Below are positions 1 to 9,055 of a stretch of DNA of 64,000 nt, piece by piece. Location: positions 29,652 to 93,651 of the forward strand of contig JANLFK010000016.1 in assembly GCA_024655945.1 (NCBI GenBank), read 5' to 3'. Source of the DNA: a candidate division KSB1 bacterium. Lineage in GTDB: Bacteria > Zhuqueibacterota > Zhuqueibacteria > JANLFK01 > Oleimicrobiaceae. Below the pieces are notes generated by a model, which was not told the origin of the DNA, did not search any database, and saw only the letters and a program-made list of their open reading frames with translations. Made by a program: the position numbers and the translations under genes. Numbering within the stretch: position 1 is the stretch's first letter; every line of letters starts with the position of its first letter.

Positions 1-668
1 TGGAATACGTCGCCAGCGGCGGGAGGCTGTTGGTCATCGGGCCCAGGGCTGCTAAGCTCTTTGAGAAGGAGCTGGGGGTAACCTGTGAGGGCGAGCCGCA
101 GAGGCGCGTCAACGGACTGGCGTACGGCGGGTTTCTGGCAGGCATCAACTCCGAGTACCAGCCGGTTCAACTCGGTCCAGGAGTTCGCCCATTTGGCGAA
201 ATCTACGAGAACAATGACTTTTTCGGCGAGCCGGCCGTTGCGGCCTCGATTGCCGACTATGGGCAGGGACAGATCGCCGCGGTCTACCTGAACCTTGGCG
301 AGCGGTACATGAATTTGGCGACTACGGTCAGTCGCGACTTTCTCAGCGCCTTGGTCCGTGAACTCTTTCCTTCCCCGCTCGTGGAGGTCACCGGTTCGCA
401 TAACGTGGATGTGACCGTCAGCCGCAAGGAGGGCAGACTGTTGATCAATCTGGTCAACACTGCCGGTCTCCACTCCGATAGCAGGGTGAGCGTGTTCGAC
501 CAGATTCCGGCCGTGGGCCCGCTGACCGTGAGCGTGCGGCAGGCCAGCAAGCCGAAAGCGGTAAGCCTCATGCCATCGGGCATGAAGTTGCAGTTCCACT
601 TCCGGGACGGCAAGCTTACGCTGACGGTGCCGAGGCTGGAGATTCACGAGGTCGTGGCGTTGGAGTGA
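1..668 (+). CDS. C-terminal part of a secreted/cytosolic glycoside hydrolase (beta-galactosidase-like), 5' truncated by window edge
   Basis: The reading frame is already open at base 3 and encodes about 221 residues to the TGA at 666-668, so the true start lies upstream. The first part looks like a Rossmann-like trimerisation or glutamine-amidotransferase-like domain (a GGRLLVIGP strand, then a variable loop region). The last ~100 residues form a beta-rich module with HNVDVTVSRKEGRLLINLVN and a closing VPRLEIHEVVALE, a pattern I associate with the C-terminal domains of GH42-like and other uncharacterised glycosidases. No catalytic residues are visible because the TIM-barrel part is missing. 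It is followed by a 279-bp gap and a new promoter, so it is probably the last gene of its own unit. The family assignment is from pattern memory only. Confidence 0.55.
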   Translation, partial: EYVASGGRLLVIGPRAAKLFEKELGVTCEGEPQRRVNGLAYGGFLAGINSEYQPVQLGPGVRPFGEIYENNDFFGEPAVAASIADYGQGQIAAVYLNLGERYMNLATTVSRDFLSALVRELFPSPLVEVTGSHNVDVTVSRKEGRLLINLVNTAGLHSDSRVSVFDQIPAVGPLTVSVRQASKPKAVSLMPSGMKLQFHFRDGKLTLTVPRLEIHEVVALE

Positions 669-815
669 TTGAACGGGGTTCCCAAAGCTCTGCGGCTCTT
701 TTCCTGAACGGGGCTCCATAGGCTCCCTGGCTGCGCGGCCGAGTGAGCGGGCGGGCGCCTGGGCGGCCATGAGGGGTGAAGGGTGGCGATCTCGTCACGT
801 GGCGAATTTTTCCTC

Positions 816-843
816 TTGACTTTTTCGAAAAAAGGGCTACATT
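816..843 (+). promoter_or_regulatory. Sigma-70-like promoter of the TonB receptor operon
   Basis: TTGACT (816-821), a 16-nt spacer and TACATT (838-843) lie about 105 bp upstream of the receptor ATG. The -35 flank (CTTGACTTTTTCGAAA) closely resembles that of the ncRNA promoter at 43418. Confidence 0.5.
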
Positions 844-947
844 ACAAAACAGTCGGGGATGGCTGCGGCAGCTGTCGACCGTGGGGTAGTTGCCGAGCAG
901 CCAGTGAGGGGGAGGAAACCAAGGCCTACCTCGGAGGAGTGCACGTC

Positions 948-3900
948 ATGAAGCTTATTACTAAGGCACTTGTGACGCTCCTTGTCGGCGGGATGGCGTG
1001 CGTCTGCCTTGCAGGCACCACCGGGAAGATCGCCGGTACTGTAATCGACAAGGAGACAAAGGCGCCGCTTCCGGGCGTCAACGTGGTCATCGAGGGTACG
1101 ACCATGGGGGCGGCCACCAACCTGCAAGGCTACTACGTGATCCTGAACGTCCCACCTGGCACCTACACCCTGCGCGCCTCCATGATCGGCTACACGCGGG
1201 TCACTGCTACGCAGGTGCGGGTGAGCATCGACCAAACCACGACCGTGGACTTTCAACTGCAGCCGGAGACGCTGATGGGGCAGGAGGTGACGGTGGTCGC
1301 CGAGCGGCCGGTAGTGCAGAAGGATGTCTCCGCCAGTGTGGCCAGCTTGAACTTCAAGGAGATCGAGGCGCTGCCCATGGTGCGGGTCGCGGAGGTGGTG
1401 GGATTGGAGGCAGGCGTCATCGGGCTCACCATCCGCGGCGGTGGCAGCGAACAGACCAACTTTGTCGTCAACGGCTTTTCCCTGCGCGACGAGCGGACTT
1501 TCCAACCCTACACCGGCATCAGCTACACCTCCATTGACGAAATCAAGATTCAGACGGGCGGCTTCAGCGCCGAATTCGGCAACATCCGCTCTGGGTTGAT
1601 AAACGTGGTGACCAAGGAAGGGAGCAGGGACAAGTACAGCTTCGGCTTCTTGGGGAGGTACCGCCCACCTGGCCCCAAGCATTTCGGGCACGCCCCCTAC
1701 TCCCGCGACTCCTACTGGATCCGCCCGTATGTGGATGACGCCGTCTGCTGGACGGGAACCAAGAACGGCGCTTGGGACGCGTACACGCAGAAGCAGTTCG
1801 TCGAGTTCGAGGGGTGGAATGCGGTTTCGGCCAAGACCTTGGCAAACGATGACCCCAACGACGACCTCACCCCCGCTGCTGCCCAACAAGTCTTTTTATG
1901 GGAGCACCGGCGCATTTTGGAAGTGAGGGACCATGACTATGACGTAGACATGAGCTTCGGCGGGCCGGTACCCGTGGTGAGCCAGTTTCTTGGTGACCTG
2001 CGCTTCTTTGCCTCTTATCGGCGCACGCGCGAAATGTACGTGGTGCCCCTTTCCACCGACTGGTACCGCGACTACCATGGGCAGCTCAAGCTGACCTCAG
2101 ACCTGAGGCCCGGCCTGAAGCTCATGGTAGAAGGGATGATGGGTGGCGAGAACGGCACCAATGACAACAACTCAGGCCTGCCCGGCATCTTCCGCAGCCC
2201 GGAGGGCATTGCCGACGCCCTGAGCAACGGCCCCAAGTACATTGACGGCCGCATGTTCGGCGACGCGTACTGGTGTCCGTCTACCTACAAGCGGAACAGC
2301 GTCGGGGCCAAGTTGACCCACGTACTCAATCCAGCCACTTTCTACGAAATAACGCTGCAGCGCTACCACACCAGCTACGACACCAATCCCGGGCGGGCAC
2401 GCGATACCTCGCGCGTCTACCTGTTCGGCAACAACTATTGGGTGGACGAGGCACCATTCGGCTACCAGCCGGCCCCGAGCACCGGCATCGTGGGCTTGCG
2501 CATGGGCGTAGGCATGAGCAACTCGCGCGACAGCAGCAAAGTCACCGTCTGGTCGCTACGTGCGGACTTTACGAGCCAGCTCAATCGCCACAACAATCTG
2601 AAGACCGGCGTGGAGTTTGTTTACACCGACAACAAAGTCAACTATGCCTCGGTAGACAAGTTCCTGCCCAGCGGTCGGTCAAAGTCCAAATGGCACACCT
2701 ACCCGGTGCGCGGTGCGGTTTACGTGCAGGACAACCTGGAATTCGAGGGGATGATTGCTAACGTGGGCCTGCGCCTTGACTATTCGCACGCCGGCGGCGA
2801 GTGGTACGTCTACGATCCGTTCACCCGTGCGTTTTCAGCGGAAAGGTCTTTGGGCATCGACACGCTGCTGGCCAAGGAGCCTACCAAGCGCATTCTCGAG
2901 CTCAGCCCACGGCTGGGCGTGGCTTTCCCCATCACGGTCAACAGCAAGCTGTACTTCAACTACGGCCATTTCCGGCAGTTGCCGCTGCCCGAAAACCTCT
3001 TCCTGCTGCGCCGGTTCACGGACAACAATGCCGTCACCAGGATCGCTGACCCCAACAACCCGCTGCCCAGGACGATCGCCTACGAATTGGGATATGAGCA
3101 CAGCTTGTTCAATCAGTTTCTGTTGCGCTTGGCGGGGTACTACAAAGACGCCTCCCTGCAGTCGCGGCTGGTCACGTATGTCAGCCGGGATAACAAGGTC
3201 AACTACAGTGTTACCAAGCCCTATTCCTATCAAGACACGCGTGGCTTCGAGTTGACCCTGCGCAAGAATCGTGGTCAGTGGGTGCAGGGCTTTGTCAACT
3301 ATACCTACGACGTGACCACCGCCGGCAATTTTGGCTTCGGCACGTACTATGAAAACCCGGCCGAGCAACGGCGCTACGAACGCGAGACCCGCTCCCACTA
3401 TCAGGAGAAGCCGGTGCCGCGGCCGTATTCGCGCGCCAATATCGACTTTTTCACGCCGCAGGAATTTGGCCCCGAGGTCCTCGGCCTGTCGCTCCTCGGC
3501 GACTGGCGCTTGAACGTGCTGGCGGTGTGGCGCTCCGGCTACCACTTCACCTGGACCGGAGGTGGAACGATACCGGGCATCCAGTACAACGTGCAGTGGC
3601 GTGACTACTACAACGTCGACCTCCGTCTGAGCAAGAACTTGCGCCTCGGCTTTGCTAACGTGGAGTTTTTTGTGGACGTGTACAATCTTTTCAATATCCG
3701 CTACATGACCCAATATGGCTTTGTCGACGGCAAGGACTATGAGGCGTACATGAAGTCGCTCCACCTGCCAGCGGGTATTGGCAACCGGCTTGCCTACGGA
3801 AATATCCCAGGCAACGATAGGCCTGGCGACTACCGCAAAGATGGCGTGAAATTTCAGCCGATGGAATTTGTGCCGAACATGAACGACGTCAGCAGGCTTA

Positions 3901-4100
3901 ACCCTCAGGTCATTTACTACGACAAGAGCAGGGACAACTTCTTCGAGTGCATCGGTGGGCAATGGGTGATGGTGCCAGAGCCGAAGCTCAAGAAGTTGCT
4001 GGACGAGAAGGCCCACATCGACATGCCGAACCAGCAGTACTTCACGTTCCTGCATCCGCGGGACGTGTACTGGGGCGTGCGGCTGTGGGTGAACTACTAG
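948..4100 (+). CDS. TonB-dependent outer-membrane receptor with CarboxypepD_reg-like N-domain
   Basis: This 1050-aa protein should sit in the outer membrane and import a large ligand powered by TonB. The ATG at 948 is chosen because GGAGGAG lies 8 nt upstream and a signal peptide follows at once (charged MKLITK, then a hydrophobic core to about residue 22). Residues ~25-110 form a carboxypeptidase-regulatory-like beta-sandwich (GKIAGTVIDKETKAPLPG, LQGYYVILNVPPGTYTLRA). Residues ~118-230 match the plug (VVVAERP, IRGGGSEQTNFVVNGFS, GGFSAEFGNIRSGLINVVTK). The rest is a beta-barrel rich in aromatic residues, ending VYWGVRLWVNY with the usual terminal aromatic. An in-frame upstream ATG at 783 lacks a ribosome site. 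It heads an operon with the FlgD-tailed secreted protein and the PorV-like gene. The ligand is unknown. This is a SusC/OmpA-like organisation without a SusD partner. Confidence 0.92.
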   Translation: MKLITKALVTLLVGGMACVCLAGTTGKIAGTVIDKETKAPLPGVNVVIEGTTMGAATNLQGYYVILNVPPGTYTLRASMIGYTRVTATQVRVSIDQTTTVDFQLQPETLMGQEVTVVAERPVVQKDVSASVASLNFKEIEALPMVRVAEVVGLEAGVIGLTIRGGGSEQTNFVVNGFSLRDERTFQPYTGISYTSIDEIKIQTGGFSAEFGNIRSGLINVVTKEGSRDKYSFGFLGRYRPPGPKHFGHAPYSRDSYWIRPYVDDAVCWTGTKNGAWDAYTQKQFVEFEGWNAVSAKTLANDDPNDDLTPAAAQQVFLWEHRRILEVRDHDYDVDMSFGGPVPVVSQFLGDLRFFASYRRTREMYVVPLSTDWYRDYHGQLKLTSDLRPGLKLMVEGMMGGENGTNDNNSGLPGIFRSPEGIADALSNGPKYIDGRMFGDAYWCPSTYKRNSVGAKLTHVLNPATFYEITLQRYHTSYDTNPGRARDTSRVYLFGNNYWVDEAPFGYQPAPSTGIVGLRMGVGMSNSRDSSKVTVWSLRADFTSQLNRHNNLKTGVEFVYTDNKVNYASVDKFLPSGRSKSKWHTYPVRGAVYVQDNLEFEGMIANVGLRLDYSHAGGEWYVYDPFTRAFSAERSLGIDTLLAKEPTKRILELSPRLGVAFPITVNSKLYFNYGHFRQLPLPENLFLLRRFTDNNAVTRIADPNNPLPRTIAYELGYEHSLFNQFLLRLAGYYKDASLQSRLVTYVSRDNKVNYSVTKPYSYQDTRGFELTLRKNRGQWVQGFVNYTYDVTTAGNFGFGTYYENPAEQRRYERETRSHYQEKPVPRPYSRANIDFFTPQEFGPEVLGLSLLGDWRLNVLAVWRSGYHFTWTGGGTIPGIQYNVQWRDYYNVDLRLSKNLRLGFANVEFFVDVYNLFNIRYMTQYGFVDGKDYEAYMKSLHLPAGIGNRLAYGNIPGNDRPGDYRKDGVKFQPMEFVPNMNDVSRLNPQVIYYDKSRDNFFECIGGQWVMVPEPKLKKLLDEKAHIDMPNQQYFTFLHPRDVYWGVRLWVNY

Positions 4101-4136
4101 TGGCCTTGGTCTCAACCGTACGTCGAGGGCAAAGAG

Positions 4137-6197
4137 ATGAGCGCCTGGACTAAGAGAAACTCTTGGCTAGTGGCAGTGCTCAGTGGGGTACTGGCACTGC
4201 CAGGGGCCGTGTTCGGCCAGTACGACATTCGCTGGATGGCCGTGGGCTCGCTGCACAATTGGTACTCCAGCATCGGCTCCGAGATCGAGCACGGCTTTAT
4301 GAAGGTGCAGCAGTACGGCATGCAATGGCCGGCCATTTACCAGTACCAGGACATGCAGGCGGCCAAGGCGTTGTGGATCGGCTGCAAGAACTTTACCGAC
4401 CAGAACGGCATGTTCTTTCCGTACAAGGTGGTGCACGTGGGGCCGCGCGTGTCTGGCGGTGGCGAGTTCTTTCCCATCAAGATGGAGATGGTAAGCCGGT
4501 TCGAGCCACCGGTGGTGTTTGTGGATGGCGCACTTTCGTACGAGAAGCCTGTGGACAACAACCGCGTCGATCCGAGCATGAAGGCGGACAGGATGATCAT
4601 CAATGTCACCAACTGCCAGCTCGGCATCACCATGACGCGCAAGATTTTCCAATTCAGCAACCCCTATCACGACAATTACATCGTCAGTGACTACACCTTC
4701 ACCAACACGGGCAACGTGGATGACGACCCGGAAATCGAACTGCCCAATCAGACCCTGGACGACGTCTACTTCTTTTTCCAGTTCCGGTGGGCGGTTTGTC
4801 GCGAGACCCGTTATCTCATCGGCAACGCCACCGGCTGGGGCATAAACCTGATGCTGGACGCCCGAGGTGATGGCGTAAAGGTCGACCCACCGAACGAGAA
4901 CTTCCGCTGTCAGTTCGGATGGCACGGCAAGTATCCGCCGTTTACGTTGTACGACAACATCGGGGCGCCCATCTGGAGCCCGCAAGGCTCAGCGGGTTAC
5001 ATTGGGGCGGCCGACACTGTGGGGAGGCTCGGCGCTGCGCAGTTCATCGGCGTGGTGACGCTGCACGCTGACCACTCGCCCACTGACCCCAGCGACGACC
5101 CCATGCAGCCATCCACCACCACCTACGAGTCCTCCGACGCGCCGAACACTTCGCAGAACGATCCGTTCAACATCGCGCGCATGGAGTCGGAGTACGGCTG
5201 GATGTCCAAGGGGCACATGTCGCCGCGGCACTGCGACAAGGTGGAGCCCAGCGGCGATTTCGCCTCGCCTACCGGTGATCCGGCACTGGGCACCCCGGGT
5301 GGCTTCTCGGCCTGCATCGGCTATGGCCCCTACACGTTGCGTCCGGGGGAGAGCATCCACATTGTGTGGGCAGAAGCGGCCGCCGGGCTGAGCCGGGAGA
5401 TGTGCATCGAGATTGGCAAGCAGTACAAGAAGGGCATCATCGATGCGCGTACCAAGAATCAGTGGGTGCTCACCGGTCGCGACTCGCTATTCCAGACCTT
5501 CCGGCGCGCCATCGCCAACCATAACTCCGGCTACACCATGGCCGAGCCGCAGTTCCCACCCAGCGAGGTGTACATCAGCGGTGGCGGTGACCGCATCAAC
5601 TTGGAATGGAAAGTCTACGACGATGCGCCTCGTCCGCTGAGCTTCGAAATATGCCGTGCCAAGGGAAGGTATGACAGCACCTACACCCTCGTCTACCGCG
5701 CTGGACCGGATGAGCGCTCGTTCAAGGACAGGCAGCTGGAGCGTGGGACGTCGTACTATTACTACGTGGTCGCCGTAGGGCCAGAGATGCCGGGCAACCC
5801 GGCGTTGAACATTCCCGCCCACACGCTGAAGAGCAATCGTTACTACACGCAGGCCTACGACCCTACGAACTTGAAGCGGCCCGCAGGAGAGAAGCTGAGC
5901 GATATCCGGATTGTGCCGAACCCGTACAACATCTCCGCAGACCCCAACAATCTGCTCTTCCCGGGTGAAGGGGACAAGATTGCTTTCTTCAACATCCCGG
6001 GCGAATGTACCATTCGCATCTTCACGGAGAGTGGCGAGCTCATCAAGACCATCGAGCACACCGACGGGACGGGTGATGCCTATTGGAACTGCACCACCTC
6101 CTCGAACCAGGTGATTGTGAGCGGCGTCTACTTAGTGGTGGTCACCGACCACAAGACTGGCAAGAGCGCGGTGGAGAAATTGGTGGTTATCCGGTAA
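4137..6197 (+). CDS. Secreted protein with fibronectin-III-like domain and FlgD/T9SS-type C-terminal domain
   Basis: A 686-aa exported protein. The signal peptide covers ~residues 1-27 (SWLVAVLSGVLALPGAVFG, then QYD). The large central part (~30-470) is rich in aromatic, Asn and Gly residues and I recognise no catalytic motif in it. Residues ~478-565 look like a fibronectin type III fold (EVYISGGGDRINLEWKVYD, SYYYYVVAVGPE). The last ~95 residues (IRIVPNPYNIS, then GVYLVVVTDHKTGKSAVEKLVVIR) are the FlgD Ig-like / type A C-terminal module that in FCB bacteria marks surface-sorted proteins. It starts 36 bp after the TonB receptor stop and ends 25 bp before the PorV-like gene, so the three are probably co-transcribed. 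A surface-attached binding or scaffold role for the receptor's substrate is my inference. Confidence 0.8.
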   Translation: MSAWTKRNSWLVAVLSGVLALPGAVFGQYDIRWMAVGSLHNWYSSIGSEIEHGFMKVQQYGMQWPAIYQYQDMQAAKALWIGCKNFTDQNGMFFPYKVVHVGPRVSGGGEFFPIKMEMVSRFEPPVVFVDGALSYEKPVDNNRVDPSMKADRMIINVTNCQLGITMTRKIFQFSNPYHDNYIVSDYTFTNTGNVDDDPEIELPNQTLDDVYFFFQFRWAVCRETRYLIGNATGWGINLMLDARGDGVKVDPPNENFRCQFGWHGKYPPFTLYDNIGAPIWSPQGSAGYIGAADTVGRLGAAQFIGVVTLHADHSPTDPSDDPMQPSTTTYESSDAPNTSQNDPFNIARMESEYGWMSKGHMSPRHCDKVEPSGDFASPTGDPALGTPGGFSACIGYGPYTLRPGESIHIVWAEAAAGLSREMCIEIGKQYKKGIIDARTKNQWVLTGRDSLFQTFRRAIANHNSGYTMAEPQFPPSEVYISGGGDRINLEWKVYDDAPRPLSFEICRAKGRYDSTYTLVYRAGPDERSFKDRQLERGTSYYYYVVAVGPEMPGNPALNIPAHTLKSNRYYTQAYDPTNLKRPAGEKLSDIRIVPNPYNISADPNNLLFPGEGDKIAFFNIPGECTIRIFTESGELIKTIEHTDGTGDAYWNCTTSSNQVIVSGVYLVVVTDHKTGKSAVEKLVVIR

Positions 6198-6222
6198 GCG
6201 GATCCAAGCATAGGGTAGTGCC

Positions 6223-7236
6223 ATGAAAAGGTCGCTGATTGCAGTCCTGCTGCTGGCCGGCTGGTGCCTGAGCGCCCATGGCCAGACACAAAAGTTGCAG
6301 AAGTTAGCGCAGACCGGCATGAAGTTCCTGAGCGTGACCACCGACGCCCGTGCCAGCGCCTTGGGCGAGGCGGTCACTGCGCAGGAGGGGTACGCGGCGT
6401 CCATGTTCTTCAACCCGTCAGGATTGGCCAGCATAACGTCCTTAGCCGATCTGTCCTTTGGCCAGGTAAATTGGATCGCAGACATCAAGTACTTCTATGC
6501 CAGCGCCGCCCTGAACCCCTGGCGCGGCAAGTACGGCGTGGTGGGCATCTCGTTCCTTTCGGTGGACTATGGTGATTTCAAGGGGACCATCCGGGACGTA
6601 AGTGAGAAGGGGTACAAGGACACCGGCATGTTCAGCCCCGGCGCCAGGGCGGTGGGCATCGGCTATGCGCGGGCCTTGTCCATGAAGTTCTCGGTTGGCG
6701 GGGTGGTCAAGTACGTGTCCCAGGATCTCGGCAGCAGCATCGTCGGCTTTGACAACCAGGGTGGCTATCGCCAGAAGCAGTATGAAGAGGGGGTGGTGGC
6801 CTACGACTTTGGCATTCTCTATCGCACCGGGTTCCGCAGCCTCAACTTTGGCATGTCCGTGCGCAACTTCTCCCAGGAGGTTCGCTACGAGACGGAAGGC
6901 TTCCAGCTACCGCTGACCTTCCGCATCGGCTTGGCGATAGACCTTTTGGACGTGTTCCCTGCATTTCGCCTAGGCCAGGATGAGTTGCTGCTGTCGGTGG
7001 ATGCCACGCACCCGCGGGACTACCCCGAGCAGGTTGGCTTCGGTGCCGAGTATCTTCTCATGAACACGTTGGCCCTGCGCGTGGGGTATTCCTTTCCCAA
7101 TGACGAGCACGGGTTCACCGTGGGCTTTGGTGTGCAGCAGTCCCTGTCGCAATTCCGATTTGGCCTCGACTACGCTTACACGCCGTTTGGGCTCTTTAAC
7201 GAGGTCCACCGCTTTTCCATCAGGTTGTCCATGTGA
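6223..7236 (+). CDS. PorV/PorQ (UPF0164)-family outer-membrane beta-barrel protein
   Basis: A 337-aa protein with a signal peptide (MKRSLIAVLLLAGWCLSAHGQ) and a mature start TGMKFLSVTTDARASALGEA followed by SMFFNPSGLAS. That combination is the signature of the PorV/UPF0164 family, whose members form 14-stranded barrels and in Bacteroidetes act in type IX secretion. The alternating polar/apolar strands continue to the C-terminal FSIRLSM. It is the third gene of the TonB receptor operon and sits directly after a protein carrying a FlgD/T9SS-type C-terminal domain, so a role as the outer-membrane partner or attachment point for that cargo is plausible. No other T9SS genes are in the window. It is followed by a strong terminator. 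Confidence 0.85.
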   Translation: MKRSLIAVLLLAGWCLSAHGQTQKLQKLAQTGMKFLSVTTDARASALGEAVTAQEGYAASMFFNPSGLASITSLADLSFGQVNWIADIKYFYASAALNPWRGKYGVVGISFLSVDYGDFKGTIRDVSEKGYKDTGMFSPGARAVGIGYARALSMKFSVGGVVKYVSQDLGSSIVGFDNQGGYRQKQYEEGVVAYDFGILYRTGFRSLNFGMSVRNFSQEVRYETEGFQLPLTFRIGLAIDLLDVFPAFRLGQDELLLSVDATHPRDYPEQVGFGAEYLLMNTLALRVGYSFPNDEHGFTVGFGVQQSLSQFRFGLDYAYTPFGLFNEVHRFSIRLSM

Positions 7237-7261
7237 ACTGCAGATCCAGACATTCCGCCAG

Positions 7262-7295
7262 GCTCCCGGCCATGCGGCCGGGAGCTTTTGCTTTT
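7262..7295 (+). terminator. Rho-independent terminator of the TonB receptor operon
   Basis: Perfect 10-bp stem GCTCCCGGCC/GGCCGGGAGC with an ATGC loop, followed by TTTTGCTTTT, 26 bp after the stop of the PorV-like gene. Confidence 0.9.
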
Positions 7296-7622
7296 CAGGG
7301 GGGAGGGAGAGCCAACTTTTGCGAGGACGAGCGGAGGGCTGCCGGGCAGTTCCGGCAGGATATCCAGTGACCGGAAGGTGGGAGCCCGACAGCATACGGA
7401 AGTCCATTGGCTTGGTGGCGCGCGAGCCCTGCTTAGAGGTAGGCGGCCACGGTAGGGTCACCGCGCGTGGATCGGCGCTCGGGTCCAGGAGTGTACCCTG
7501 TCCACCCCGAGCAAGGCCAGCGGCCCCCCCAACAAGAAGGGCTTAGGCCCAATGAGGAAGGGGACCAAGTGGCGTGCCCCTTCCTGCTACAGGCGGCGCT
7601 TGTCGCGTGGCGGACAGCCTTC
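7296..7622. other. Intergenic stretch with no recognisable gene; one inverted repeat
   Basis: Short frames here have no ribosome sites or family features. An 8-bp inverted repeat (GGAAGGGG 7556-7563 / CCCCTTCC 7577-7584) could form the transcript end of the minus-strand cassette. It has no T-tract, so this is weak. Confidence 0.4.
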
Positions 7623-7898
7623 TTAGCTCGCGTTGCAGCCCGGCCCTGTGACGATCCAGTCACCACACCAGATAACACCCAGGCATGCCGAGTGCCCATG
7701 GTCATAGATCAGACATGTCGGCTGCCAGAAGGGGTACTCGCACCGGTAGTCCGTGGTGTACAAGCACGCCCAGCAAGCTACCGTCTTCGCTTTGGCCTGC
7801 TGGGCGAGAGGCCAGAGGCCGGTCCCCAGTAGGGCTGTGACGAGAACCACAGCGAAGCCCCCCAGAGAAACGAGCGTCGACGCGCCATCACCGGTCAC
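7623..7898 (-). CDS. Small Cys-rich secreted peptide precursor (cassette 1)
   Basis: Up to 91 aa. After a hydrophobic export signal (GFAVVLVTALLGTGLWPLA, AKA cleavage-like site) comes a ~54-residue mature part with seven cysteines, including CWAC and spaced single Cys, many aromatics and a Gly-rich end. Start choice is open. The GTG at 7898 overlaps the TGA of the upstream propeller reading frame (GTGA), typical of translational coupling, but its AGGAGG sits right against it. A better-spaced ATG 10 nt further on (9 nt from AGGAGG) opens with MARRRSFLWG, an ideal signal-peptide n-region, yet is out of frame by one base across a run of six G. One extra G would fuse them. The product resembles in architecture the peptide gene at 63103. 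The function is unknown; a secreted disulfide-bonded peptide is inferred. Confidence 0.6.
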   Translation of the reverse strand: MTGDGASTLVSLGGFAVVLVTALLGTGLWPLAQQAKAKTVACWACLYTTDYRCEYPFWQPTCLIYDHGHSACLGVIWCGDWIVTGPGCNAS

Positions 7899-9040
7899 CT
7901 CCTTTCCTGTAGGGTGAGTCCAGCACGCACGATTGTCACCTCCCCTCCAGTAACGTCGATCCCGTACAGCGTACCGCGGCCGTCAGAGGAACAGATGCCG
8001 AAATTCGTCCTTTAAACATAGGAGCACAGAAGCCGCCCCTGACGATCGAACACGTCGATGATGGGGTGTGGCAGTGCGGCTACCTAGTGGACCAGCCTGT
8101 GCCCCCAAGAACCCAGAAAGAGAGATGTGGGAGGCGGTTTGAGCCGGTGGGCACCTTCTCCGGCTGGCTGGACGCGTGCCGGTGGCAGGAAGCGGTTTTT
8201 CCGGAATACGCGCACTCTTAGATCCCCATCAAGTGTGTATCGTCGGATCTCGTAAGGGTTATACTGGGAGTAGTAAAGTGCATCACCGACCACGAGGAGA
8301 GGGCCGCTGGAGATGACCTGTTTGACCGAGATCTGCGCATACCCCACGGGCGAGCGGAAGCGAACGGGCTCGCCGAAGGAACGGATCCGCTCCCCGGCGG
8401 CAGAGTACTTGTGGATAACACATTCGGTCTCGGCGTCGTACCAGCTAAGGTAGAAGGCACCCGTGCTATCGACTGCGAATCCACTGAAGTCCGAGAAACT
8501 GCAGTGGCACTGAGCGCAGGTAGGTTCCTTGGGGGAAAAGACGCTGACGCGGGCGTTACCTGCATCGAAGACGCAGAGATTGCCTTGTGCATTGAGAACC
8601 ATAGACAAGGGCAGGAGCAGCTCACCGGGTCCTTTCCCTCTGCCGCCGAAACTTAGCAGTCGCTCACCGTGTGGTGTGCAACGGTGGATCAGGCAGCCTT
8701 CTCGCTCCAGCAGGAAAAAGTACCCATCCTTGTCCCCCACCACCCACGAGACCCCCTCATAGCCTCCCTTCAGCCTGAGGTCAAAGGTCATCTCAACGCT
8801 CGGCCCGCGTTTCCGGCCCCATTCTCCCCTTTCCGGGTTGAGGACCACCGTCGCACCGGGGCTCTCTTTCCGGGCTAACTTGGCCAACTCGTCCGCGTCC
8901 CAGACGTAGGGCACCTCTTGCCCCGCCAACCGCCGCTTTAGACCGACATTGCGTGCCACTAGGTACGCCAGGCCGAGACAAACGGCTCTCAAGGCCCCAC
9001 TCACCAGCGTCCGCTTGACCTGCGATCCTCGTGGCTCCAT
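7895..9040 (-). pseudogene. Six-bladed beta-propeller protein with two in-frame stop codons (cassette 1)
   Basis: ATG at 9040 with GGAGGGG 6 nt upstream. The frame is open for 318 aa to a TAG at 8084-8086, then continues in the same frame with clear propeller sequence (PIIDVFDRQGRLLCSYV), meets a TAA, and continues again (TNFGICSSDGRGTLYGIDV, GGEVTIVRAG) to a TGA at 7895 that overlaps the next gene. The full frame is 381 codons, the usual size of 6-bladed propeller proteins. Blade repeats such as LLSFGGRGKGPGEL, NLCVFDAGNARVSVFS and GAFYLSWYDAETE are visible, after an N-terminal hydrophobic anchor (LRAVCLGLAYLVA). Both stops are one C-to-T change from glutamine codons (CAG, CAA). Other genes here use TAG, TAA and TGA as normal stops, so the gene is most likely inactive or makes a truncated product. 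Confidence 0.75.
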
Positions 9041-9055
9041 GTCTTACCCCTCCAA

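Noticed and set aside
2835..4115. 426-codon antisense frame in the TonB receptor gene
   Set aside because: Low-complexity His/Val/Arg composition, no start signal; the receptor barrel on the other strand is certain.
7895..9040. Alternative genetic code (TAG/TAA read as Gln) to explain the stops in the propeller gene
   Set aside because: Other sound genes end at TAG (4100) and TAA (6197); only this gene has internal stops.
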